A stretch of 25,692 bases of DNA from a virus. The position numbers were made by a program, and so were the translations under genes. Under the pieces are notes generated by a model. That model saw nothing but the letters and a program-made list of their open reading frames with translations. It did not search any database and was not told where the DNA came from. The stretch spans positions 1 to 25,692 of IMG/VR virus record IMGVR_UViG_3300021598_000308. The stretch is one strand, 5' to 3'. Below are positions 9,263 to 16,498 of the stretch, piece after piece; position 1 is the stretch's first letter, and each line of letters begins with the position of its first letter.

Positions 9263-9463
9263 ATGATAACAAAAGAAGGTAAAATTGAACTTATAGATCA
9301 GTATTTAAAAAAATTAGGCGGAGAAAAATACACCTATAGTAATAAAATTACCCCTGATTTAAATCAGGAGGAAATTGCTGAAATAAATTTCAGCATCTCA
9401 GAAATAAATAAAAAGATTCAAGCCGTTGAGTCTGAAAAAATAAAAATAGAACAAGGAGAATAA
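9263..9463 (+). CDS. Small coiled-coil-like protein, unknown function
   Basis: I choose the ATG at 9263 (66 residues). AGGAGA lies at 9250-9255 with seven bases of spacing, and this start avoids overlap with the previous gene. The in-frame TTG at 9239 has no such site. The sequence is Lys/Glu-rich; the last 35 residues (EEIAEINFSISEINKKIQAV...) form a single long helix with heptad-like Ile/Leu spacing. It is similar in size and form to the next gene and could be a partner or a diverged duplicate. The function is not recognised. Confidence 0.6.
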   Translation: MITKEGKIELIDQYLKKLGGEKYTYSNKITPDLNQEEIAEINFSISEINKKIQAVESEKIKIEQGE

Positions 9464-9464
9464 A

Positions 9465-9665
9465 ATGCCAACATATACAAAGCTAACAGATGATGAAAAG
9501 TCTGCAATTACTCAAGCTGAGGTAAGAAACTTAGAGTATCAGATGTACTCTTTTGAAGTAAGACTTATTGCGGAAAATGCAAAAACTCAGCCAGATCCAG
9601 CAGTGGTTGAAACTTTAAATGCACTTATTGCAGAAAAGCAAACACAAATAACAGCAGTTAGTTAA
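9465..9665 (+). CDS. Small helical protein, unknown function
   Basis: This encodes 66 residues from ATG, one base after the preceding stop, with AAGGAGA inside the end of the previous gene; the two are coupled. It begins PTYTKLTDDEKSAIT, then a helix with VRNLEYQMYSFEVRL, and ends in a helical LNALIAEKQTQIT. Short proteins of this form occur near tail genes in environmental phages, without known function. A chaperone or small structural role is possible. Confidence 0.6.
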   Translation: MPTYTKLTDDEKSAITQAEVRNLEYQMYSFEVRLIAENAKTQPDPAVVETLNALIAEKQTQITAVS

Positions 9666-9687
9666 TCAATAATTATAGGAGAAGTCT

Positions 9688-11514
9688 ATGTCATATTTTA
9701 GAACCGTACTGGCTGACTTCCCCGTATCTTATTACACACTAGATGAAGTAAAATCTGGAACGTTTGATTATTATAATGAAATTATTTCTACATATCCTAC
9801 ATATCAAGCATTACGAGATGCATTTACTTCATACGAAGAAATATCTGGTCAAGCTCTCCTAGACTACTCTGGAAATTTTAACAATGGAACAGTTTCTGGA
9901 ATATCGGGGTCTAAAATAATGCCATTAGTTGCAGGTGGTATATATGGAACACTTGTATCAGATACTACAATTATGGAGTATGAAGCTCCAGGGCTTGCAA
10001 ACAAATATTATTCAGATAATCAATTTTCTATCGAGGCCTGGGTAAAATTGCCAAATGCAAACAATACACAAGTAACCATTATAGGAGATCCAGATGAAAA
10101 TATTGGGGTATTTTATAAAAATGGAGACCTTATATTTAAAGCAGGATTAAACGAAACAAGATATAAATACTCAAACAATAAAGCTATTCATGTTGTTTGT
10201 ATATATACAAAAAATAATTTATCTATGTATATAAATGGAAATCTAGTTTCTTCATCCTCATTGAATAATTTTGTTTTTTCTAACAATTCAACAGCCTGGA
10301 AAACAGGCCCGTCTTTGCCAAATAATTATTTTGTAATTGACTCTGTTTCTTTTTATAGACATGCTTTAACAGGATTAAAAATTGCTAAACATTACTCTGA
10401 AGGAATAAAAGAACTAGACTACTCTCAAATAGTATACCCAGACGGCGGTATTTTCTTCAGCTTAAATCATTCAAAAATTAGACCAGTTGCAAGATACTCT
10501 TATCCAGAGACTAAGCCGTGGTCACAAATTATTGATGAAAATGTTGTAATGTCTACAGATCAGTCTTATATTACTTTTGCAAAAACAATAAGTCCTTCTA
10601 CTAAAACATTTACTTTTACAGAAACCATTATAGTCCCAAGCTCTTTAAATGTTTCTAGCTCTCAAATATCCTGGGATGACGATGTTGAAAATATTATCGT
10701 TCAGGTCAGCCAGGACAACGCAGCCTGGCAAAATTGTAAAAATAATTTTCCAATACCATTTTTTAATAAAAATGACGGAATATCTTCAGGACTACTTTAT
10801 TTAAAGGTAACAATGTCTTCTTCTGACACCTCAAAAGATCTGCCAGCGTTAAGATCAATTTCACTTGACCTTTATTCAAACACAGATTTTTATGCAGACA
10901 ATTCTTCAGACAGAATATATTCATCTTTAGATTACGGACTGTCAAGATATAATCATCCTATAATTTCTTATAATGATTATAATGGATTAAGAATGTATAA
11001 CGGCGGAGGTATTAGCGTTGACTCAAATACTCAATTTAGAACCATAGAGTTTGTCTTCACCCCGTCCTTAGCAGGATCTTTACAAAATGTTTTGTTTTCT
11101 AGTAATACCAAAATATTTGAGTGGAGTTCTACTGGAGTAATCAATAAGTCTGGCATATCTAATATTTATGTAAATGGCGTAGATTACACATCTGCAACAA
11201 ATATATCTGACTTCTTAACTAGAGGCATGCCACACCATATGGTCTTAGTGCTATCTTCAGCGGCAACAAGTAATATTAAGTTTAACTCTAATCAGTCAGG
11301 CTCAGTTTCTGGAACAAGTAATTTGTATAGCAATATAGCCCTCTACCCAGATGCCCTGACTGCTGGGCAGGCCACAAATCATTACCAGCTTTATACAAAG
11401 CAATATGTGCTATCTGTGTCAGACATTTCTTTTTCTATTACAGAATCTGACCTAGGGAATGACCAAACAGCCTACCTAGTTAATAATACTGAGTATCAAT
11501 CTGCAAATATTTAA
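9688..11514 (+). CDS. Two-domain LamG-like minor tail protein
   Basis: This encodes 608 residues from ATG with an AGGAGAAG site upstream. It opens with FRTVLADFPVSYYTLDE, an N-terminus common to phage proteins carrying LamG domains. Residues about 55-250 are a LamG/ConA-like domain: LLDYSGNFNNGTVSG, then FSIEAWVKLP, then LSMYINGNLVSS and IDSVSFYRHALTG. The central part (about 255-400) looks beta-rich and unassigned. A second, more diverged LamG-like domain spans about 425-580 (RTIEFVFTP, then SNIYVNGVDY, then IALYPDALTAGQATNHYQLY). It closes the adhesin module; the next gene, after a 66-bp gap, starts the head module. Host-surface glycan binding is inferred. Confidence 0.75.
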   Translation: MSYFRTVLADFPVSYYTLDEVKSGTFDYYNEIISTYPTYQALRDAFTSYEEISGQALLDYSGNFNNGTVSGISGSKIMPLVAGGIYGTLVSDTTIMEYEAPGLANKYYSDNQFSIEAWVKLPNANNTQVTIIGDPDENIGVFYKNGDLIFKAGLNETRYKYSNNKAIHVVCIYTKNNLSMYINGNLVSSSSLNNFVFSNNSTAWKTGPSLPNNYFVIDSVSFYRHALTGLKIAKHYSEGIKELDYSQIVYPDGGIFFSLNHSKIRPVARYSYPETKPWSQIIDENVVMSTDQSYITFAKTISPSTKTFTFTETIIVPSSLNVSSSQISWDDDVENIIVQVSQDNAAWQNCKNNFPIPFFNKNDGISSGLLYLKVTMSSSDTSKDLPALRSISLDLYSNTDFYADNSSDRIYSSLDYGLSRYNHPIISYNDYNGLRMYNGGGISVDSNTQFRTIEFVFTPSLAGSLQNVLFSSNTKIFEWSSTGVINKSGISNIYVNGVDYTSATNISDFLTRGMPHHMVLVLSSAATSNIKFNSNQSGSVSGTSNLYSNIALYPDALTAGQATNHYQLYTKQYVLSVSDISFSITESDLGNDQTAYLVNNTEYQSANI

Positions 11515-11516
11515 TA

Positions 11517-11541
11517 ATTTTGTCATATTTATTGACAAAAT
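11517..11541. repeat. Perfect 9-bp inverted repeat between tail and head modules
   Basis: ATTTTGTCA and TGACAAAAT are exact reverse complements separated by seven bases. No T-run follows, so it is a poor intrinsic terminator. Its right arm contains TTGACA (11532-11537 overlaps it) just upstream of the promoter for the next gene, which fits an operator or an mRNA processing site. Confidence 0.5.
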
Positions 11542-11543
11542 CC

Positions 11544-11572
11544 TGGACTTGTGTAAGTAATAATGGTAAAAT
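11544..11572 (+). promoter_or_regulatory. Promoter for the portal operon, leaderless layout
   Basis: TGGACT (11544-11549), 17 bp, then TAAAAT (11567-11572) with TG of an extended -10 at 11564-11565. The ATG at 11581 falls at the expected start of transcription and no ribosome binding site precedes it. Confidence 0.55.
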
Positions 11573-11580
11573 AAAGACAT

Positions 11581-11922
11581 ATGGATATGAATAAGATAAA
11601 GTATAAGACTTTAGAAGAAGAAAGCACCCTAGGGGTATACGTTTGGGAAATGCCCGACGGGCGCTGGATTGGTGATGATGAAGGAAACTATCTTTCGGTT
11701 ACGTCAAAAAAAGGAAATCGATCCAGAATCGATGCTTTGGCTAGAGAAGTTCGCTCGTACGGTATATATGAGGGCGGGCCTAAATTTCTTTCAGCAAGAC
11801 GAAAAGTCACAGATGAAGAGTATGCCGAACAAGAACAAAGATTAAAATGGGGACTAATACCAGATCCATTAGATATTGGAAATTATAAAGACGAAATGAA
11901 AAAGTTGGGTGGTTTAAAATGA
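11581..11922 (+). CDS. Hypothetical protein upstream of portal
   Basis: This encodes 113 residues from ATG, placed directly behind a promoter with no ribosome binding site. The sequence is soluble and charged. VYVWEMPDGRWIGDDEGNYL in the first third suggests a small beta sheet, then basic and helical parts follow, with RRKVTDEEYAEQEQRLKWGL and a PDPLDIGNYKDEM tail. Its stop overlaps the portal start (ATGA), so it is co-translated with the portal. I do not recognise a family. Position suggests a head or packaging accessory protein, for example one that acts with portal or terminase, but this rests on context only. Confidence 0.65.
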   Translation: MDMNKIKYKTLEEESTLGVYVWEMPDGRWIGDDEGNYLSVTSKKGNRSRIDALAREVRSYGIYEGGPKFLSARRKVTDEEYAEQEQRLKWGLIPDPLDIGNYKDEMKKLGGLK

Positions 11923-13502
11923 CAGTAGAATTCTTAGATGATGATTCAAAAGAAAACATCATCGACATCACCAATAACTCAGATTGGTTTACATTCAAAA
12001 AAGAACAAGCCTCAACAGACCCATTTGCTGCAGGCTTAGAAGATCTTAAGAAGGTAAAAGGGCTTGGACCTACATTTAAGAGAAAAGTAAGTAGAGAGCT
12101 TTCAAAAGCATTTAGCGGAGTAGAAAACACAGGCACACAGCAGAACCTCTTAGCACAAGCAATTACTGGCTATGCAATGTTTGATCTTATTGAGCCTCCA
12201 TATAACCTTGAATATTTGTCAAAGGTTTATGAAATCTCTACATACAACTACGCAGCAATTAATGCTAAAGTTGCAAACATTGTAGGACTCGGATATGATT
12301 TTATTGAAACTAAAAAAACAAATGATGCATTTGATTCTATTACGGATGAAAAACAACTTGAAAGAGCACGCAGAAAACTTAATAAATTAAGACAAGACCT
12401 ACATTTTTGGCTAGACACTACAAACGAAGAAGATACATTTACACAAACATTGATTAAGGTTTACACAGATTTAGAAGCTACAGGAAATGGCTACATAGAG
12501 GTAGGTAGAACGACAGCTGGAAATATAGGATACATAGGGCATATTCCTTCAAAAACAATGCGTGTTCGCAGACTAAGAGATGGCTTTGTTCAATTACTAT
12601 ATGGCAAGGCAGTATTCTTTAATAACTTCGGAGACAACCAAACAGAAAATCCGATTGCAGGACAAGAAGATCGTCCTAATGAAATTATTCATTTAAAGAA
12701 ATATACCCCTATGAATAATTATTATGGAATTCCAGACATAATTGCTGCCCAGGTAGCCCTTGCTGGTAATGAATTGTCTGGAAGATATAACATTGATTAT
12801 TTTGAAAATAAGGCGGTCCCAAGATATATTATTACCGTTAAGGGAGCAAAGCTTTCAACGGAATCAGAAAGAAAACTCCTCGAATTTTTCCAAGTAGGGC
12901 TTAAGGGCAAAAACCACAGGTCTCTTTATGTTCCACTGCCAGCTGATTCTGCAGACTCTAAAGTTGAATTTAAAATGGAGCCTATAGAGGCAGGCAGTCA
13001 AGAAGGGTCTTTTGAAAAATACCGCAAGTCTAATAGAGATGAAATTCTTCTTGCACATCGTGTACCTATTAATAAAATTGGAACACCAGAAGGAGTCAAC
13101 TTAGCGGTTGCCAGAGATGCGGACAAGACGTTTAAAGAACAAGTTTGCAGGCCGTCACAAATGATTCTTGAGAAAAAAATTAATAGGATATTCGAAGAAA
13201 AAACTGATGCATTATTGCTTAAATTCAATGAATTAACTTTAACTGATGAAGACACTCAGTCTAAGATTGACGAAAGATATTTAAGAATGCAAGTAATTAC
13301 CCCCAATGAAGTTAGAATTAGAAAGGGTATGATTCCCCTAGAAGGTGGGGACGAAGTCGTTCAATTAAAGCCAGAGGCAGCCGCAGAAGAAAGAAGTCAG
13401 GCTGGAAAAACTAGGGCAAGAGATTCTGAGAGGTCGGCAAATTCATCAGATTCTTCGGGAGAAGGCAGAAATGCTAAGGGCGATGGAAGACAGGTCGACT
13501 AA
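11919..13502 (+). CDS. Phage portal protein, PBSX/HK97-like family
   Basis: This encodes 527 residues; the ATG overlaps the preceding stop by four bases. Portal proteins form the dodecameric ring at the capsid vertex through which DNA enters and to which the tail joins. Family blocks visible: PPYNLEYLSKVYEISTYNYA and NAKVANIVGLGYDF at about 90-130, the long helical and wing part with GNGYIEVGRTTAGNIGYIGH at about 187-206, NEIIHLKKYTP and YYGIPDIIAAQVAL near 250-280, and FENKAVPRYII near 300. These match PBSX-type portals (TIGR01540). About 28 residues at the N-terminus resemble a helix-hairpin segment (LKKVKGLGPTFKRKV). The last 60 residues are charged and disordered (RSQAGKTRARDSERS). Prohead protease and capsid genes follow, as expected. 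Confidence 0.9.
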   Translation: MTVEFLDDDSKENIIDITNNSDWFTFKKEQASTDPFAAGLEDLKKVKGLGPTFKRKVSRELSKAFSGVENTGTQQNLLAQAITGYAMFDLIEPPYNLEYLSKVYEISTYNYAAINAKVANIVGLGYDFIETKKTNDAFDSITDEKQLERARRKLNKLRQDLHFWLDTTNEEDTFTQTLIKVYTDLEATGNGYIEVGRTTAGNIGYIGHIPSKTMRVRRLRDGFVQLLYGKAVFFNNFGDNQTENPIAGQEDRPNEIIHLKKYTPMNNYYGIPDIIAAQVALAGNELSGRYNIDYFENKAVPRYIITVKGAKLSTESERKLLEFFQVGLKGKNHRSLYVPLPADSADSKVEFKMEPIEAGSQEGSFEKYRKSNRDEILLAHRVPINKIGTPEGVNLAVARDADKTFKEQVCRPSQMILEKKINRIFEEKTDALLLKFNELTLTDEDTQSKIDERYLRMQVITPNEVRIRKGMIPLEGGDEVVQLKPEAAAEERSQAGKTRARDSERSANSSDSSGEGRNAKGDGRQVD

Positions 13503-13519
13503 CCCTACTCAACCAATAT

Positions 13520-13548
13520 TTGCCTTTTTATATATAAAAACCTATAAT
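13520..13548 (+). promoter_or_regulatory. Promoter for the protease-capsid genes, leaderless layout
   Basis: TTGCCT (13520-13525), 17 bp, then a perfect TATAAT (13543-13548). The ATG at 13556 is eight bases from the end of the -10, the expected first transcribed base. There is no ribosome binding site. It lies in the 53-bp gap after the portal gene. Confidence 0.6.
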
Positions 13549-13555
13549 TAAGCAT

Positions 13556-14902
13556 ATGAATATTGAAAAATCTGCATGGTCCAGCAATGGCAACGACATA
13601 TCTCTTTCGGTACCTTTTACAAAGGTAAACCGTGAGAAAAGAACCGTCTCTGGTTTTGCTACACTAGACAATCTTGATCAAACAGGAGATGTTGTAACAG
13701 CAGAAGCAAGCATTAAAGCATTCGAATCTTTCCGTGGAAACATTAGAGAGATGCACGGATCAAATGCTGTAGGTAAAATGATTTCATTTAAACCAGAAAC
13801 ATTTTATGACCCATTTACAAAAGAATTTTATAATGGCGTATATGTAGATGCTTACATTTCAAAAGGCGCACAGGACACATGGGAAAAAGTTTTAGACGGA
13901 ACCCTATCTGGATTTTCAATCGGCGGCAAAATAATTGAGTCAGATAATGAAGTTAATAAGTCAACAGGTAAGACAACTAGATTTATAAAAGAATATTCTT
14001 TAATGGAACTTTCAATTGTTGATTCTCCAGCAAATGAACTTTGTAATATCTTGTCTATTCAAAAAATGAACGGACAACTTATTTTTAAAGGAATTGCAGC
14101 AGAAACAAAAATGGAAAATATTTTTTATTGTGAAGAAAGTGATTCTGTTTTTATTTCAACAGAAAAAACATATGACTCTCCAGTATCTGGAAAGCCAGCA
14201 GAACTTATTGGATGGGTTGAAAGCTCAGACGTTAATAAGTCAAAAGAAATAGATAAGATTCTTGATGCATATAAGCAATCAAGATTTACGTTGCCTGATA
14301 CACAAATAGCAAAACAGGCAAACGCAGAAGGAGGTAAAGAAGTGTCAGAAAATACAGAAAACGTAGTTGCAGAAGATGCAGTAGCACCAGAAGCAACCGT
14401 AGAAGATACAGCAGTAGTTGCAGATGCAGCTCCAGCTGAGACAGAGGCTACAGCAGATGCGCCAGCAGAAGCAGCAGCTCCTGCCGAAGACGCTCCTGCC
14501 GAGACTCTGGAAAAAGCAGCCGACGTATCAGAAATTGAGGTCAATGCAGAACCTGATTTTGCAAAAATGTTAGGCGAACTAAAAGGCTTTTTCTCAGAAA
14601 CTTTGAATAAAGCATCCGAATCAAATGCTGCTCAAGTGTCATCCATCAAGGAAACAGTTGAGACTTTCAGCAAGAGTGTAGATGTTAGAATTTCAGAGTT
14701 GGCAGAACAAGGTGCAGCGTTATCAAGCGCTGTCAACGAAGTAAAGAACACCCTAGCGGGAGTTCAAAAGCGTGTAGATGCCGTAGAAGCAGAAACCGCA
14801 ATTAAGAAGTCTTCCGATCTTGGCCGATCAGAAGAGGTAACAATCAAGAAATCTAAATGGAACGGTTCTTTCCTCGGTTCCGTAAACGAAATATTTAACT
14901 AA
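13556..14902 (+). CDS. Prohead protease fused to capsid scaffold
   Basis: This encodes 448 residues. Residues 1 to about 170 are a U35-type (XkdF/HK97-like) prohead protease: REMHG with the likely catalytic His67, SGFSIGG with Ser121, and LMELSIVDSPAN with Glu151, an arrangement like His65, Ser114 and Glu148 of the HK97 enzyme. Residues about 180-255 are a small extra domain (FYCEESDSVFISTEKTY, PAELIGWVESSD). Residues 263-335 are an acidic Ala/Glu/Pro-rich linker, and 336-425 form a long helical coiled coil (SETLNKASESNAAQVSSIKE), typical of scaffold. The protease matures the prohead and removes the scaffold. The capsid gene 14 bp downstream has no clear delta domain, which fits a separate scaffold. 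An in-frame internal start at 14342 could make the scaffold alone. Confidence 0.88.
   Translation: MNIEKSAWSSNGNDISLSVPFTKVNREKRTVSGFATLDNLDQTGDVVTAEASIKAFESFRGNIREMHGSNAVGKMISFKPETFYDPFTKEFYNGVYVDAYISKGAQDTWEKVLDGTLSGFSIGGKIIESDNEVNKSTGKTTRFIKEYSLMELSIVDSPANELCNILSIQKMNGQLIFKGIAAETKMENIFYCEESDSVFISTEKTYDSPVSGKPAELIGWVESSDVNKSKEIDKILDAYKQSRFTLPDTQIAKQANAEGGKEVSENTENVVAEDAVAPEATVEDTAVVADAAPAETEATADAPAEAAAPAEDAPAETLEKAADVSEIEVNAEPDFAKMLGELKGFFSETLNKASESNAAQVSSIKETVETFSKSVDVRISELAEQGAALSSAVNEVKNTLAGVQKRVDAVEAETAIKKSSDLGRSEEVTIKKSKWNGSFLGSVNEIFN
14328..14344 (+). promoter_or_regulatory. Internal ribosome binding site and in-frame GTG start
   Basis: AAGGAGGT (14328-14335) is a full-length Shine-Dalgarno match. 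Six bases later comes GTG (14342-14344), which is codon 263 of the protease-scaffold gene. The site falls exactly at the junction of the protease part and the acidic scaffold part. Confidence 0.6.
14342..14902 (+). CDS. Predicted nested scaffold protein from internal start
   Basis: Starting at the internal GTG, this in-frame product has 186 residues: an acidic, Ala/Glu/Pro-rich N-terminus (about 70 residues) and a long helical C-terminal half, with no protease residues. It would be the free scaffold made in excess over the protease, by the logic of lambda Nu3 within gene C. The site is strong and well placed. However, the GEGG-coding DNA could produce such a match by chance in an Ala/Glu/Gly-rich region, so expression is unproven. 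Confidence 0.5.
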   Translation: MSENTENVVAEDAVAPEATVEDTAVVADAAPAETEATADAPAEAAAPAEDAPAETLEKAADVSEIEVNAEPDFAKMLGELKGFFSETLNKASESNAAQVSSIKETVETFSKSVDVRISELAEQGAALSSAVNEVKNTLAGVQKRVDAVEAETAIKKSSDLGRSEEVTIKKSKWNGSFLGSVNEIFN

Positions 14903-14916
14903 GGTAGGTATAAATA

Positions 14917-15972
14917 ATGAGCAATGAACTATTAGAAAAAGCAGCTGAAGCTGGTACAACAGTAACTGGCACATTTGCTTCGACAACTGGAGGAACAGGA
15001 ACACACAGAGCTAGCGAAGCTGGCAACGGTGGTCTCCTTAACCCAGAACAATCTGCTCGCTTCCTTGACTATATGTTCGACGCAACCGTAATCGGCAAGG
15101 TCGCACGTACAGTAAGATTGAAGTCAGACACAGCAGAAATTGATCGTATGTCTGTAGGAGAGAAGCTTATGAAGCTTGCTTCAGAAGGAGAGAACACTGG
15201 TGTAAACTCAGCTGTTACTTTCTCAAAGATTTCTCTTACAACAAAGAAACTCCGCATGGACTGGGAGCTTTCAACAGAGTCTCTAGAAGACAACATTGAG
15301 GGTGCAGATCTTGAAGATCACATTGCACGCTTGATGGCAACACAAGCAGGAAATGACATTGAAGATGTTCTTCTAAACGGAGATACATCTCTAACATCAG
15401 ACGCACTTTACAAGTCATTCGATGGCGTTGTAAAGAAGTCAAAGGCAACAGGTCGTGTTGTTGATGCAGCGGGAGCAAACGTTTCTCGTGCAGTATTCAA
15501 CTCAGCACTTAAGGCTATGCCAAGAAAGTACAAGCAACGTCGTGCAGACCTTCGCTTCCTTTCAGGGTCAAACCTAATTCAAGATTACCTATACTCAGCA
15601 TCACAGTTGGGTGACTACGGTTCAGCTAACCCACAAGATATCGCTTCAAGCGTTATCCGTGGAACTCAACCAGGTCTAGGTGGTCCAGCAGGATTTGTGG
15701 CACCATTCGCATTTGGAATTCCAATTGTTGAAGTACCACTACTTCCAGAAACACAGACAGGAACTCACACAGGAGCTTCAGGATCACACGGAGATCTACA
15801 CTTGACATTCCCAAATAACATTGTTATTGGTATCAAGCGTGACGTAACCGTTTACAGATTCTTCTGGCCACGTAAGGACTCTATCGAGTACACAATGTAT
15901 ACTCGTGTAGGCGTTCAAATCGAGCAGGCAGACTGCTGGGTAGTTGTCAAGAACGTTAAGGTCGCTTCCTAA
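14917..15972 (+). CDS. Major capsid protein, HK97 fold
   Basis: This encodes 351 residues from ATG with an AAGGTAGGT site upstream. It follows the protease-scaffold gene and ends before a strong terminator. Visible HK97-type blocks: LDYMFDATVIGKVARTVRL (N-arm and E-loop), LTTKKLRMDWELSTESLEDN leading into the spine helix IARLMATQAGNDIEDVLLNG, and late strands GIPIVEVPLLPE and IVIGIKRDVTVYRFFWPRKD. The first 40 residues are Gly/Thr/Ala-rich and flexible. No delta domain is evident. Of 18 Arg codons I count, 14 are CGT/CGC and four AGA, the reverse of its neighbours, as expected for a very highly expressed gene. It would make the icosahedral shell around the scaffold. Confidence 0.9.
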   Translation: MSNELLEKAAEAGTTVTGTFASTTGGTGTHRASEAGNGGLLNPEQSARFLDYMFDATVIGKVARTVRLKSDTAEIDRMSVGEKLMKLASEGENTGVNSAVTFSKISLTTKKLRMDWELSTESLEDNIEGADLEDHIARLMATQAGNDIEDVLLNGDTSLTSDALYKSFDGVVKKSKATGRVVDAAGANVSRAVFNSALKAMPRKYKQRRADLRFLSGSNLIQDYLYSASQLGDYGSANPQDIASSVIRGTQPGLGGPAGFVAPFAFGIPIVEVPLLPETQTGTHTGASGSHGDLHLTFPNNIVIGIKRDVTVYRFFWPRKDSIEYTMYTRVGVQIEQADCWVVVKNVKVAS

Positions 15973-15993
15973 TATATAGGATTTAGATCCGCT

Positions 15994-16027
15994 AAAAGCC
16001 CCTCAAATTAATTTTTGGGGGGCTTTT
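15994..16027 (+). terminator. Intrinsic terminator after the capsid gene
   Basis: AAAAGCCCC pairs with GGGGCTTTT, a 9-bp stem extended by a GU and a CG pair, with an AT-rich 12-base loop that can fold further. The stem ends in the T-tract. It lies 21 bp after the capsid stop. Confidence 0.85.
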
Positions 16028-16052
16028 CATTTGAATTTAACAATGCTATAAT
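16024..16052 (+). promoter_or_regulatory. Extended -10 promoter before the connector genes
   Basis: TATAAT at 16047-16052 with TG at 16044-16045 (ATGCTATAAT). A weak TTTTCA lies 17 bp upstream at 16024-16029, overlapping the terminator T-tract. The same ten-base ATGCTATAAT string occurs in the junction before the chaperone genes at 20064-20073. Confidence 0.6.
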
Positions 16053-16080
16053 TGTTGATACCTAGTAGAAGGAGTAATAC

Positions 16081-16488
16081 ATGTCATTTGAGACATTAAA
16101 AGTTGCAGAACTCAGAGAAATTGCAGAGAACTTTGCAGTAGACACTGACGGAATTAAAAGCAAAGCAGACATAATTGCCGCATTAGCAGAAGATGGAGTT
16201 ACCTGGACAGTTTACCAGAAGACCCTAGAAAAAATTAAAGAGGCAAACGAAGACGTATTTTCAACTGAAGAAGTTCTTCCAAGACTTGATCCAAAATCAG
16301 TAAATGCAGAAGACACCGTATTGGTTAGAATGACTAGAGAAAACTTTAGATATGACATTCTAGGATTTACTTTTACAAAAGAGCATCCTTTTGTTGCAAT
16401 GCAAGAAGAGCAGGCTCAAGAAATTTTTGACAAGGAGGAAGGTTTCCGTTTAGCTACCCCAAAGGAAGTTCAAGAGTACTACGGATAA
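16081..16488 (+). CDS. SAP/Rho-N-like domain head-associated protein
   Basis: This encodes 135 residues from ATG with AGAAGGAG six bases upstream. Residues about 4-42 (LKVAELREIAENFAVDTDG, then IKSKADIIAALAEDG) form a HeH/SAP-like helix-extended-helix motif, found in many phage proteins encoded just after the capsid gene. Residues 75-135 are an independent beta-rich domain (DTVLVRMTRENFRYDILGF, then FTKEHPFVAM) ending in FRLATPKEVQEYYG. Its place between capsid and connector genes, behind its own promoter, suggests a head accessory or capsid-linked protein. DNA binding is possible from the motif but not shown. Confidence 0.6.
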   Translation: MSFETLKVAELREIAENFAVDTDGIKSKADIIAALAEDGVTWTVYQKTLEKIKEANEDVFSTEEVLPRLDPKSVNAEDTVLVRMTRENFRYDILGFTFTKEHPFVAMQEEQAQEIFDKEEGFRLATPKEVQEYYG

Positions 16489-16498
16489 TCTTTAAAAA

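Noticed and set aside
11517-11541. Inverted repeat as an intrinsic terminator
   Set aside because: The stem is AT-rich and not followed by a T-run.
14125-14544. 139-codon minus-strand frame opposite the scaffold linker
   Set aside because: It is an Ala/Ser-rich mirror of the Ala/Glu/Pro linker. No start signal is present and the plus strand is clearly coding.
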